64,000 nt of DNA from Streptomyces sp. MUM 203J (GTDB taxonomy: Bacteria; Actinomycetota; Actinomycetes; Streptomycetales; Streptomycetaceae). Shown piece after piece: positions 15,240 through 23,498 of this stretch. The notes beneath the pieces were generated by a model that was given only the letters and a program-made list of their open reading frames with translations, made no database searches and was not told the origin of the DNA. The position numbers and the translations under genes are program-made. The stretch spans positions 310,001-374,000 of the forward strand of contig NZ_JADWYO010000001.1 of the NCBI RefSeq assembly GCF_022414595.1, in the 5' to 3' direction. The stretch's first letter is position 1. Each line of letters begins with the position of its first letter.

Positions 15240-17534
15240 CTAGTCCGCCGGCGCGCGACCGGGCGGGGCCCCGGCGGCCGGAACGGCCTCGCCTTCCGCG
15301 TCGATGCGCGGCAGTACCCGGTCCAGCCACCTCGGGGTCCACCACGCGGCCCGGCCGAGCAGGGTCATCACCGCCGGGACGAGGAGCAGCCGGACGACGG
15401 TGGCGTCGATGAGCACGCTCGCGGCGAGCCCCAGGCCCAGCATCTTGACCACGATGTTGTCGCTGATGATGAAGGCGGCGAAGACGCTGACCATGATGAG
15501 CGCCGCGCAGCTGATCACCCGTGCCGTGATCTCCAGGGCGTGCGCGACGCTGGCCTTCGGGTCCCCCGTGCGCACCCATGCCTCGTGGACCCGGGAGAGC
15601 AGGAAGATCTCGTAGTCCATGCTGAGCCCGAAGACGATCGCGAACATCATCATCGGCACATAGCTCTCGATGGGCACCTTCCCCGCGACGCCCAGCGCCG
15701 GTCCGCCCCACCCCCACTGGAACACCGCCACGACCACGCCGTACGAGGCGGCGATCGACAGTACGTTGAGCACGGCCGCCTTGACCGCCACGAGCACACC
15801 GCGGAAGACGGTGAGGATCACCAGGAAGGCCAGGCCGACGACGACGACGATGATCAGCGGCAGTCTGCTGGAGACGACGTCCAGGAAGTCCACCTGCCCG
15901 GCGGTCGTCCCCGTCACGTAGGTCCGGGCCTCGGTACCGGACACCGCCTGCGGCAGGACGTCGTCGACGAGCCGGTTGACGAGCGCCGTGGTCTTCTCGT
16001 CCTGGGGCGCGGCGACGGAGTAGGCGGTGCCGATCAGCACGTCACCGTCCGACGTGGGCTCCATCGGCGTGATCACCGCCGCGTCGGGGACGTCGGCCAG
16101 CGCGCTCTGCACCTTGGAGGCCAGCGACGACCGGTCCGCTTCGGGAACGTCCGTCTGGTCGACGACCAGCGTGAGCGGCCCGTTCGAACCCGGCCCGAAG
16201 GCCGAGGACATCAGGTCGTACGCGCGCCGGTCGGTGAACGACTTGGGGTCGGCCCCGTCACCGATGTGCCCGAGCTGGATGAACAGCAACGGCACCGCCA
16301 GGACGGCGAGGACGACGACCCCGGAGATCAGGAACCACCAGGGCCGACGCTCCACACGCTGGGCGTAGCGGTGCCAGGTGCCGTGCGCCTCCTCGCCGGG
16401 TGCGGCGTCCGTCTCGGCCACGGGCCGCCGCACCCGCAGCCGGTCGATCCGCCGGCCGGCCAGGCCCAGCAGGGCCGGTACCAGCGTGAGGGCGCCCAGG
16501 ACGGCGGTCACCACCGTGACGGCCGCGGCGAGACCGAGCTTGCCGATGAAACTGATGCCCGACACCCACAGCCCGGACAGGGCGATGATCACCGTGCAGC
16601 CGGACACCAGCACGGCCCGGCCGCTGGTCGCTGTGGCCACCCCGGCCGCGGTCGGCGGATCCAGCCCGTCCATCAGCTTCTGGCGATGACGGGTGATCAG
16701 GAAGAGGGCGTAGTCGATGCCGACGCCCAGACCGATCATCGTCGCCAGGGTCGGTGAGACGGTGGCGAACGTGAAGGCCGCCGCGAGCAGCCCCAGCAGT
16801 CCGATCCCGCAGACCACCGCGATCAGCGCGGTCACCAGCGGCATCACCGCCGCGACGACGCTGCCGAAGCCCAGCAGGAGGACCACGACCGCCACCCCGA
16901 AGCCGATGGCCTCGCTGGAGCGGTCGTCCGGTTGCGGCCTGGCCAGCTCCCCCAGCGTTCCGCCGTACTCCACGTCGACACCGGCCGCGCGCATCGGCTC
17001 GACCGCCGTGTCTACCTCGTTCAGGTAGGACGATCCCAGCCTGGACGGCTGCACGTCGAACCGTACGGTGATGTACGCCGTCTTTCCGTCCGAGGACAGC
17101 GGACCGACGTCGGCGGTGCCCTGGGCGGGTGGCGGTGTGCCGGACGCGGGCAGCGGGTTCTGCGCGCCGAGCACATGGGGCAGCTTCTGGAGGTTGTCCA
17201 CGGCTTCCGCGACCGGCCCGGACTCCTCGGTGAGGGGCTTCGACGGATCGTTGAGGACGATCTGGGCGCTGTAGCCGCCTGCGGCGGGATCGTGTTCCCT
17301 GAGCACGTCGAGCCCCGCCTGGGACTGGGAACCGGGCAGGACGAAGTCGTCCGAGTAGTCACCGCCCATCGTCCGGTCCAGGACCTGCAGCCCCGCCAGG
17401 GCCACGAGCCACAGGACGATGACGGTCACGCTGTGGCGGGCGCACCACGCGCCGGTGCGTCGGAGCACACCCCTCGGCCCCCGCGTTCCGGCCCTTCGAG
17501 CCGGCCCGTCGGCCGGAGGCTGTGGCTCTGGCAT
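15240..17534 (-). CDS. MMPL-family RND-type membrane transporter
   Basis: A 764-residue polytopic membrane protein. ATG 17534 follows GGGAG with 6-nt spacing; a longer frame upstream lacks membrane features. The layout is the MMPL one: TM1 ([19 protein letters not shown]), a large extracytoplasmic domain (about 60-195), TM2-6, a cytosolic linker, TM7, a second external domain (about 420-560) and TM8-12. MMPL transporters export lipids or hydrophobic small molecules by proton motive force, with the conserved Asp-Tyr pairs in GIDYALF and SMDYEIF both present. No regulator gene is adjacent. The substrate is unknown. Confidence 0.94.
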   Translation of the reverse strand: MPEPQPPADGPARRAGTRGPRGVLRRTGAWCARHSVTVIVLWLVALAGLQVLDRTMGGDYSDDFVLPGSQSQAGLDVLREHDPAAGGYSAQIVLNDPSKPLTEESGPVAEAVDNLQKLPHVLGAQNPLPASGTPPPAQGTADVGPLSSDGKTAYITVRFDVQPSRLGSSYLNEVDTAVEPMRAAGVDVEYGGTLGELARPQPDDRSSEAIGFGVAVVVLLLGFGSVVAAVMPLVTALIAVVCGIGLLGLLAAAFTFATVSPTLATMIGLGVGIDYALFLITRHRQKLMDGLDPPTAAGVATATSGRAVLVSGCTVIIALSGLWVSGISFIGKLGLAAAVTVVTAVLGALTLVPALLGLAGRRIDRLRVRRPVAETDAAPGEEAHGTWHRYAQRVERRPWWFLISGVVVLAVLAVPLLFIQLGHIGDGADPKSFTDRRAYDLMSSAFGPGSNGPLTLVVDQTDVPEADRSSLASKVQSALADVPDAAVITPMEPTSDGDVLIGTAYSVAAPQDEKTTALVNRLVDDVLPQAVSGTEARTYVTGTTAGQVDFLDVVSSRLPLIIVVVVGLAFLVILTVFRGVLVAVKAAVLNVLSIAASYGVVVAVFQWGWGGPALGVAGKVPIESYVPMMMFAIVFGLSMDYEIFLLSRVHEAWVRTGDPKASVAHALEITARVISCAALIMVSVFAAFIISDNIVVKMLGLGLAASVLIDATVVRLLLVPAVMTLLGRAAWWTPRWLDRVLPRIDAEGEAVPAAGAPPGRAPAD

Positions 17535-17835
17535 GTGCTCTCCCGTTCCCCATGCCCGGCGCCGCGGGAACCCGCGCGCGGGCACGACGGCCGCGGAGCC
17601 CGGAGACGGGCGGTTCGTCCGATGACCGCCAGTCAACGCCGCCCGGCGCCGTGCGTGCACGCCCAGCGCCGCCTGACGGGTGATGCCAGGACCGGAGCGT
17701 CGCCGTCAGCGTCATGCGCGTCACCTGGGGAGAGGTGTCCGGCGGGACGGAGCCTCCGCGCATCCCGGCGGGAGGAGCCCTTCCTCGTACGGCACGGGGT
17801 ACGCGGGGCCGATGTGGCGGAAATACACTGGTGGG
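17535..17835. other. Divergent intergenic region between MMPL and yjdM
   Basis: About 300 bp carrying the promoters of both flanking genes. No gene-like frame was recognised. A weak inverted repeat (CACCT-N6-AGGTG) occurs near 17726. No regulator-specific operator was identified. Confidence 0.5.
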
Positions 17836-18195
17836 GTGACAGAGAAACTTCCGCCGTGCCCCGAGTGCTCCAGCGAGTACGCCTACGAGATGGGGGCACT
17901 GCTGGTGTGCCCCGAGTGCGGGCACGAATGGTCGCCCTCCGCCGAGGCGGCGGCGGGCGGCGGCGCCGACGAGGGCGTCATCAGGGACTCGGTGGGCAAT
18001 GTCCTCGCGGACGGTGACACCGTCACCGTCGTCAAGACCCTGAAGGTCAAGGGCCACCCGACCGGGATCAAGGCGGGCACCAAGGTCCGCAACATCCGGC
18101 TCAATCCCGGAGGGCCCGACGGGCACGACATCGACTGCAAGGTCGACGGCTTCGGTGCGATGCAGCTGAAATCCAGCGTGGTCAAGAAGGCCTGA
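17836..18195 (+). CDS. YjdM/PhnA-family zinc-ribbon protein
   Basis: A 119-residue protein with GTG start 17836. The N-terminal zinc ribbon CPECSSEYAYEMGALLVCPE supplies the four Cys ligands as two CPEC motifs. The C-terminal PhnA-type SH3-like domain reads RDSVGNVLADGDTVTVVKTLKVKG. Length and sequence match the family named alkylphosphonate utilisation protein PhnA/YjdM, which despite its name has no proven phosphonate role. Monocistronic, with a 7-bp stem hairpin immediately downstream. Confidence 0.93.
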   Translation: MTEKLPPCPECSSEYAYEMGALLVCPECGHEWSPSAEAAAGGGADEGVIRDSVGNVLADGDTVTVVKTLKVKGHPTGIKAGTKVRNIRLNPGGPDGHDIDCKVDGFGAMQLKSSVVKKA

Positions 18196-18199
18196 CGGC

Positions 18200-18216
18200 G
18201 CGCGGGTCTCCCGCGC
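18200..18216 (+). terminator. Terminator of yjdM
   Basis: GCGCGGG-TCT-CCCGCGC, a perfect 7-bp stem with a 3-nt loop, 5 bp after the stop codon. Confidence 0.55.
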
Positions 18217-18312
18217 CCCGGCCCTCCCCCGCTCCGCATCCGGTTCCGGGAGCACCACCCCGCGCACGAAAACCCCTGGCGCGGCGGCAGCCCTCTCAGG
18301 CGTAATAGGCCC

Positions 18313-18996
18313 ATGCGATCTTCAGTCATTACGTCTGTCTGGGTGCGGGGCTGGGCCCTCTCCCGTGACACCCCCGCGCCCGTCAGCCGGCCCTGGGGCT
18401 ACCGCATCGACGTCGGCTCGCCCTCCCACGTCTTCCGGCATGTGCTGCCCGAACCGGACGGGCCCACCGTCCGGGCCCTCTGCGAAGACGTCACCACCCC
18501 GCACGCCTGGCTCAAAATGCTCGCCCCGCCGGAGGACGTCGCCCGCTGGATCACACCGGACTGGACACTGCCCGACGACCCCGGCTTCATGATGTACACC
18601 CGGCTGCACCCCTCCCCCGCCCCCGCGCTCCCCGACGGGTACGGCCTGCGGAGCGACACCCGCGGCGGCGTCGTCCGGGTCCGGATCCACGCGCCCGACG
18701 GCTCCCTCGCCGCACGCGGGCAGATCGCCGTCACCGGTGCCGACGCGGTGGTCGACCAGGTCGAGACCTTCCCCGGGCACCAGCGGCGCGGCCTCGGCAC
18801 CGCCGTGATGCGGGCCCTGGAGACCGCGGGCGCGGCGGCCGGGGCGACCAGGGGCGTCCTGTCCGGCACGACCGACGGCCGGGCCCTCTACAGCGCCCTC
18901 GGATGGCGGTGCCAGGGCCCGCTCACCGGCGTCTACCGCACCCCGGCCGAAGCCCCCGCCCCGACGAACGCGCCGCCCCTCACCCCCGCCGCCTGA
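18313..18996 (+). CDS. GNAT-family N-acetyltransferase
   Basis: A 227-residue protein as drawn. The GNAT core is C-terminal (about 115-215), with the acetyl-CoA loop VETFPGHQRRGLGTAVMRAL (Q/R-x-x-G-x-G/A) and the late ALYSALGW motif. The N-terminal half is typical of a Streptomyces GNAT group (VGSPSHVFRHVLPEPDG). The start is uncertain: a TAATAG -10-like box at 18303-18308 lies only 5 nt before ATG 18313, so translation may begin further in, near the WGYRIDVGS segment. It overlaps the convergent rhomboid-like gene by 17 bp. Acceptor unknown. Confidence 0.88.
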   Translation: MRSSVITSVWVRGWALSRDTPAPVSRPWGYRIDVGSPSHVFRHVLPEPDGPTVRALCEDVTTPHAWLKMLAPPEDVARWITPDWTLPDDPGFMMYTRLHPSPAPALPDGYGLRSDTRGGVVRVRIHAPDGSLAARGQIAVTGADAVVDQVETFPGHQRRGLGTAVMRALETAGAAAGATRGVLSGTTDGRALYSALGWRCQGPLTGVYRTPAEAPAPTNAPPLTPAA

Positions 18997-19756
18997 ACGC
19001 CGCGCGCCGCACCAGGAGCCAGCCGCTCACCCCGGTCAGCAGAGCCAGCGGATGGCCCCAGTCGGCGACCGGGTCCGCGAACACCGCCAGGTCGTACAGC
19101 AGCATCGACCCCACGCACACCAGGACCAGCACCCGCGCCCACCGGTTCAGCAGCCCCGCGAGCGCGCCCACACACGCCAGCAGGCCGAAGCTGATCCCGT
19201 AGTCCAGCCGGTGCAGCGACGACGCGGGCAGACGTCCCGCCACCACCGACACGGCCACCGGCACCTCCGTGACCAGCGTCGCCACCACATGCCCGACCGC
19301 GAACACCGCCGCCGTGCGCAGTGCCCCGATCCGCCGCTCCAGCGTGGTCAGCACCGGCACGAACGCGATCGTGAACGGGGAGAGCGGCCCGCCGGCCGCC
19401 CACAGCGCGCTGGCGGCGAGCGCCGACGGCGGCATCCTCACCAGGTGCGCCACATCCGTGCTGGACGCCTGCTGGAGCGCGGCGACCGTCGCCGGGTCCC
19501 CGAACTCGGCGTAGAGGGAGGTCGCGAGGAGCACGAGAGCGTACGAGAAGGTGAACGGCGTCCCGGTCGGCGTGGGCAACAGCCGCTGCGGCCGGAGCAG
19601 TCCCCGGTGCCGCGCGGGCCGCTCCCGCCGCGCGGGCCTGAGGCAGCGGCCCCGGCCGGACGGCCCGTCAGGCGTCCCGCACCGCGCCCGTCCCGGACGA
19701 CGCACAGCCACAGCGGGGCCCTTCTCTCGGCCCCCCGGCACACCGGAACACGGCAC
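18980..19756 (-). CDS. Rhomboid-like membrane protein
   Basis: A 258-residue protein from GTG 19756; the first 65 residues are Arg/Gly/Pro-rich and may belong to the promoter if a later start is used. About six hydrophobic segments follow. A Gly-x-Ser-Phe-Gly (YGISFGLL) in one transmembrane helix and a His in the later WGHPLAL helix match the positions of the rhomboid Ser-His dyad. Rhomboids cleave substrate membrane helices; many Streptomyces members annotated rhomboid-like are untested. Divergent from the spermidine-synthase-like gene. Confidence 0.75.
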   Translation of the reverse strand: MPCSGVPGGREKGPAVAVRRPGRARCGTPDGPSGRGRCLRPARRERPARHRGLLRPQRLLPTPTGTPFTFSYALVLLATSLYAEFGDPATVAALQQASSTDVAHLVRMPPSALAASALWAAGGPLSPFTIAFVPVLTTLERRIGALRTAAVFAVGHVVATLVTEVPVAVSVVAGRLPASSLHRLDYGISFGLLACVGALAGLLNRWARVLVLVCVGSMLLYDLAVFADPVADWGHPLALLTGVSGWLLVRRAAFRRRG

Positions 19757-19848
19757 CCCCCGGTCACCGGACCCAACCCAACGCGATCACCGTCCCCCCG
19801 TCCATGATCCGGGTCACACACGCGCCACACGCCGGTCACGCGCCCGCA

Positions 19849-19854
19849 TAAGCT
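19849..19854 (+). promoter_or_regulatory. -10-like box suggesting a leaderless message
   Basis: TAAGCT lies 8-13 nt before ATG 19862, placing the expected transcript start at or next to the start codon. No Shine-Dalgarno sequence is present, which agrees with leaderless translation. Confidence 0.4.
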
Positions 19855-19861
19855 GGTCACC

Positions 19862-20551
19862 ATGCCTGTGACGCTGGACCGACGCGAAGGCCCGTACGGC
19901 GAGGTGGTGCTGCGCCGGCGCGGCGACCACTTCGAGATCATCGCCAACGGCACGTTCCTGATGGACACATCGGACGGGCGCTCCGAGCGGCTCCTCATGG
20001 ACGTGGCCCTGCGCGAACTGGGCGACCGGACATCGCCGTCCGTCCTGATCGGCGGCCTGGGCGTCGGCTTCTCGCTCGCGCACGCCGCAGCCGAGCCCGC
20101 GTGGGGGCGGATCGCCGTCGTCGAGCGGGAGCAGGCCGTCGTCGACTGGCACCGCGACGGGCCGCTGGGCGCGATCTCGGGCGCCGCCTTCGCCGACCCG
20201 CGCACGGTCCTCCTGCACACCGACCTTGTCGCGTACCTGCGTTCCGCCCCGGCCGCCGAGCCGCGGGGCGGCGAGACGTACGACACATACGACGCGCTGT
20301 GTCTCGATATCGACAACGGACCCGGCTGGACCGTCACCGAGGACAACGACAGCCTGTACGCACCAGCCGGACTCGCCGCGTGTGCCGCACGGTTGAGACC
20401 GGGCGGAGTACTCGCCGTGTGGTCCGCGCAACCCTCCGCCATTTTCGAAGAGTCCTTGCGGAATGCCGGATTCAGCGGGGTTAGGACCGAAGAGGTGCCC
20501 GTTGCCCGAGGCGTACCGGACGTGGTCCACCTCGGCGTTCGCCCCGCGTAG
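19862..20551 (+). CDS. Spermidine synthase-like methyltransferase-fold protein
   Basis: A 229-residue Rossmann-fold protein resembling the spermine/spermidine synthase family. It has the strand-loop SVLIGGLGVGFSLA where aminopropyltransferases bind decarboxylated SAM, the acidic VVEREQAVVDWHR, and YDALCLDIDNGPGWTV carrying the catalytic-loop Asp. It lacks the full N-terminal beta domain of true spermidine synthases, so the substrate is uncertain. The gene precedes a two-component pair by about 90 bp. Confidence 0.85.
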   Translation: MPVTLDRREGPYGEVVLRRRGDHFEIIANGTFLMDTSDGRSERLLMDVALRELGDRTSPSVLIGGLGVGFSLAHAAAEPAWGRIAVVEREQAVVDWHRDGPLGAISGAAFADPRTVLLHTDLVAYLRSAPAAEPRGGETYDTYDALCLDIDNGPGWTVTEDNDSLYAPAGLAACAARLRPGGVLAVWSAQPSAIFEESLRNAGFSGVRTEEVPVARGVPDVVHLGVRPA

Positions 20552-20642
20552 CCGGGACGCGGTCGCTGCCTTTATGTTGTTGACGCAAGCTACGAAAACC
20601 CACGGATCGACACGCTCGCGCAGGACGCGACAGGGGCGGGGC

Positions 20643-21380
20643 ATGGAGCACGCACACACCAGCCACACCGGCACCGCGGTCACGCCGGGTACCCAGCGCC
20701 GGGTCCTGGTCATCGAGGACGACGCGACCATCGTGGAGGCCATCTCAGCCCGGCTGCGGGCGGAGGGCTTCCAGGTGCAGACCGCGTCGGACGGGCCGTC
20801 CGCGGTGGAGGCGGCAGAGACGTGGCAGCCGGACCTGATGGTCCTGGACGTCATGCTGCCCGGCTTCGACGGGCTGGAGGTCTGCCGGCGCGTGCAGGCC
20901 CAGCGGCCGGTGCCGGTGCTGATGCTGACGGCCCGGGACGACGAGACCGACATGCTGGTCGGACTCGGGGTCGGCGCGGACGACTACATGACGAAGCCGT
21001 TCTCGATGCGGGAGCTGGTGGCGCGGGTGCATGTGCTGCTGCGCCGGGTGGAGCGCGCGGCGCTCGCCGCGGTGACCCCGCGCAGCGGGATCCTGCGGCT
21101 GGGCGAGCTGGAGATCGACCACGCCCAGCGGCGGGTGCGGGTGCGGAACGACGACGTGCACCTGACGCCGACCGAGTTCGACCTGCTGGTCTGCCTGGCC
21201 GGCACCCCGCGCGCGGTGCTGTCGCGCGAGCAGCTGCTGGCAGAGGTGTGGGACTGGGCGGACGCCTCGGGCACACGGACCGTGGACAGCCACATCAAGG
21301 CGCTGCGCCGGAAGATCGGCGCGGAGCGGATCCGCACGGTGCACGGTGTCGGCTACGCCCTGGAGACCCCGGCCCCGTGA
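20643..21380 (+). CDS. OmpR-family response regulator
   Basis: A 245-residue regulator. ATG 20643 follows a GGGGCGGGG purine run; the open frame extends further upstream through the preceding gene's end but without a signal. Receiver domain at 18-135, with acidic residues in VIEDD, phosphoacceptor Asp69 (MVLDVMLPG), Thr in MLTARDD and Lys in MTKPF. The winged-helix effector domain covers about 150-243 (LTPTEFDLLVCLAG, RTVDSHIKALRRKIG). The kinase start codon overlaps its stop (GTGA). From memory this corresponds to the SCO5282/5283 pair beside sucA; the signal is unknown. Confidence 0.95.
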   Translation: MEHAHTSHTGTAVTPGTQRRVLVIEDDATIVEAISARLRAEGFQVQTASDGPSAVEAAETWQPDLMVLDVMLPGFDGLEVCRRVQAQRPVPVLMLTARDDETDMLVGLGVGADDYMTKPFSMRELVARVHVLLRRVERAALAAVTPRSGILRLGELEIDHAQRRVRVRNDDVHLTPTEFDLLVCLAGTPRAVLSREQLLAEVWDWADASGTRTVDSHIKALRRKIGAERIRTVHGVGYALETPAP

Positions 21381-23143
21381 CCCGGGCCACCCCCCGACCC
21401 ACCCCACCCCCCGAGCCGGCCCCCGGGACCACCACGGCACCCCGGGCGGCGACCTCGGACGGGGCCGCGGCCCGGGACCCGCACCCCGGCCGGCCGGGGA
21501 ACCCGCCCACGGCACAGGACCCGGACAGGGACCAGGCCCGGCCCGCGGATCCGGACCACCGCGTGCCCGCACCCCGCGCCGCACCGGCCGACGAGGACCC
21601 GGCCCCCGAGGTCGAAGCCCATGTCACCGCCCCACCGGCGGCGCCTCGGCCGACGGCCGCAGACGCTCCGCCCTCCGCACCCCGCCGGGCCGAGCCCCGT
21701 GCCACCCCGGACACACCGCGCGGCGGCAGCGGCACGGCCCCGTCACCCACCGCCGGCCGCGACCGCCGAGGCCCCACGGCTCCGGTCGCACCCCAGGCCC
21801 CGGTCGGCGCCCGCTCACCCGGCACACGCCGTTCGGAGCCCGGAGGCTCCGCGGCCGCCTCGGGCGGCCCGGCCGCCGGCCACCGCCCGGCGCCCCCTGC
21901 CTCCGCCTCCGGCGGAAGGCACCGCGCGGGCGTTCCCGGCCGGGACCCGGCTCATCAGGCGGGCCCGGCCGTCACCGGAATGGGCGCCCCCGCCGCCCAG
22001 CCCCCGGCCGGGCACCCCGGCCGGAGAAGGGACCAGGGCGCACGCCTCGCGTCGCGCCTCCGGCGGCTCCGGCGGCTCGGGGCGTTCACGATCTCGATCA
22101 AGACCAAGCTCGGCACCCTCGTCGTCGTCTCCGTGTTCATCACGACCGGGCTGCTTCTCGTCGCGCTCCGCACCGAGACCGAGCTGCGGTTCATCACCGT
22201 GTTCTCGGTGATCGCCACCCTCCTCCTCACCCAGTTCTTCGCGCACGGCCTCACCGCCCCGCTCGACGAGATGAACACCGTCGCCAAGGGCATCTCGCAC
22301 GGCGACTACACCCGCCGGGTGCGCGGCGCCGGGCGGCGTGACGAGCTGGGGGACCTCGCCTGCACCATCAACCGGATGGCGGACGACCTGGAAGCGGTCG
22401 ACCGGCACCGCAAGGAGCTGGTCGCGAACGTCTCGCACGAGCTGCGCACCCCCATCGCGGCGCTGCGCGCGGTGCTGGAGAACGTCGTGGACGGCGTGTC
22501 CGCCGCCGACCCGGAGACCATGCGCACCGCGCTCGCGCAGACCGAACGGCTGGGGCGCCTCGTCGAGACGCTGCTCGACCTGTCGCGGCTCGACAACGGA
22601 GTCGTACCGCTGAGGGCCCGCCGCTTCGAGGTGTGGCCGTATCTGTCCGGCGTCCTCAGGGAGGCCGGACTGGCCGCGTCGCAGCGGAAGTCCGCGGCCG
22701 GCTGCGCCTCGGGCCCGAGCACCCGCAGCGACGTGCACCTGCACCTGGACGTGTCGCCGCCCGAGCTGTCCGCGTACGCGGACGTGGAGCGGCTCCACCA
22801 GGTCGTCGCGAACCTGATCGACAACGCCGTGAAGCACTCCCCGCCGCACGGCCGGGTCACCGTACGGGCCCGGCGCGGACCGGCGCCGGAGTCACTGGAC
22901 CTCGAGGTCCTGGACGAGGGCCCGGGCATCCCGGAGCCCGAGCGGCACACGGTCTTCGAGCGGTTCAACCGGGGCAGCGTCCCGTCCCCGCACGGCCCGG
23001 GCAGCGACGGCGGCACCGGCCTGGGCCTGGCCATCGCCAGGTGGGCGGTCGATCTGCACGGTGGCCGTATCGGTGTGGCCGAATCAGCACGGGGCTGCCG
23101 CATCCTCGTCACCCTTCCGGGGATCCCCCCACAGCGCGGTTGA
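21377..23143 (+). CDS. Sensor histidine kinase with long disordered N-terminus
   Basis: GTG 21377 overlaps the regulator stop, giving 588 residues. Residues 1-235 are Pro/Ala/Thr/Arg-rich and predicted disordered. Two close membrane segments (about 244-262 and 268-285) are joined by a very short RTETELR loop, so there is no extracytoplasmic sensor domain. HAMP, then HisKA with phospho-His354 (NVSHELRTP), then HATPase_c (N box NLIDNAVKH, G box GTGLGLAIARW). An autophosphorylating partner of the upstream OmpR-type regulator. Sensing is probably membrane-linked or through the disordered cytoplasmic tail. Confidence 0.94.
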   Translation: MTRATPRPTPPPEPAPGTTTAPRAATSDGAAARDPHPGRPGNPPTAQDPDRDQARPADPDHRVPAPRAAPADEDPAPEVEAHVTAPPAAPRPTAADAPPSAPRRAEPRATPDTPRGGSGTAPSPTAGRDRRGPTAPVAPQAPVGARSPGTRRSEPGGSAAASGGPAAGHRPAPPASASGGRHRAGVPGRDPAHQAGPAVTGMGAPAAQPPAGHPGRRRDQGARLASRLRRLRRLGAFTISIKTKLGTLVVVSVFITTGLLLVALRTETELRFITVFSVIATLLLTQFFAHGLTAPLDEMNTVAKGISHGDYTRRVRGAGRRDELGDLACTINRMADDLEAVDRHRKELVANVSHELRTPIAALRAVLENVVDGVSAADPETMRTALAQTERLGRLVETLLDLSRLDNGVVPLRARRFEVWPYLSGVLREAGLAASQRKSAAGCASGPSTRSDVHLHLDVSPPELSAYADVERLHQVVANLIDNAVKHSPPHGRVTVRARRGPAPESLDLEVLDEGPGIPEPERHTVFERFNRGSVPSPHGPGSDGGTGLGLAIARWAVDLHGGRIGVAESARGCRILVTLPGIPPQRG

Positions 23144-23498
23144 CGTAGGGTTCGAACCAGGGCCACTTCGTATCCGTAATCCCGTACGGAACGTACGAGG
23201 GCGCGTACGGAAGACGTGCGCGGACCGTCACCGAGCCGTGACGGGTCGGAACCCGGCCCGTCAGGGGTGTGGCCGAATCAGAGCCATACCCCCGCTCCGC
23301 GCTACCCCGCATCCGGGCTGGTCACAGCGCGTCACTGCCAAACCACGCTTGTTTCCCGCCATTCCCCTCGGCGAAACCCGCCATTTGGTGTGATGTACGC
23401 GACGATGACCTGCCCGGCCTGCACCTCTCGCCGCTGGAGGCGTAGCCTTTATTTCCGCTGTCCATCACCTTGTGAAGCGGAAGAGGGCGGTTACCGCC
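23144..23498. other. Gene-free stretch upstream of sucA
   Basis: It holds a terminator-like hairpin for the two-component operon, three GTACG(G) repeats at 23184, 23193 and 23205, and the presumed sucA promoter (a TAGCCT -10-like box at 23443-23448 without a good -35). No coding frame or RNA gene was recognised. Confidence 0.5.
23239..23263 (+). terminator. Hairpin after the kinase gene
   Basis: TGACGGG (23239-23245) with CCCGTCA (23257-23263), loop 11 nt, about 95 bp beyond the kinase stop. Confidence 0.4.

Noticed and set aside
23150..23165. GGGTTCGAACC-like sequence resembling a tRNA T-arm
   Set aside because: No matching acceptor, D or anticodon arms on either strand; it is an isolated palindrome.
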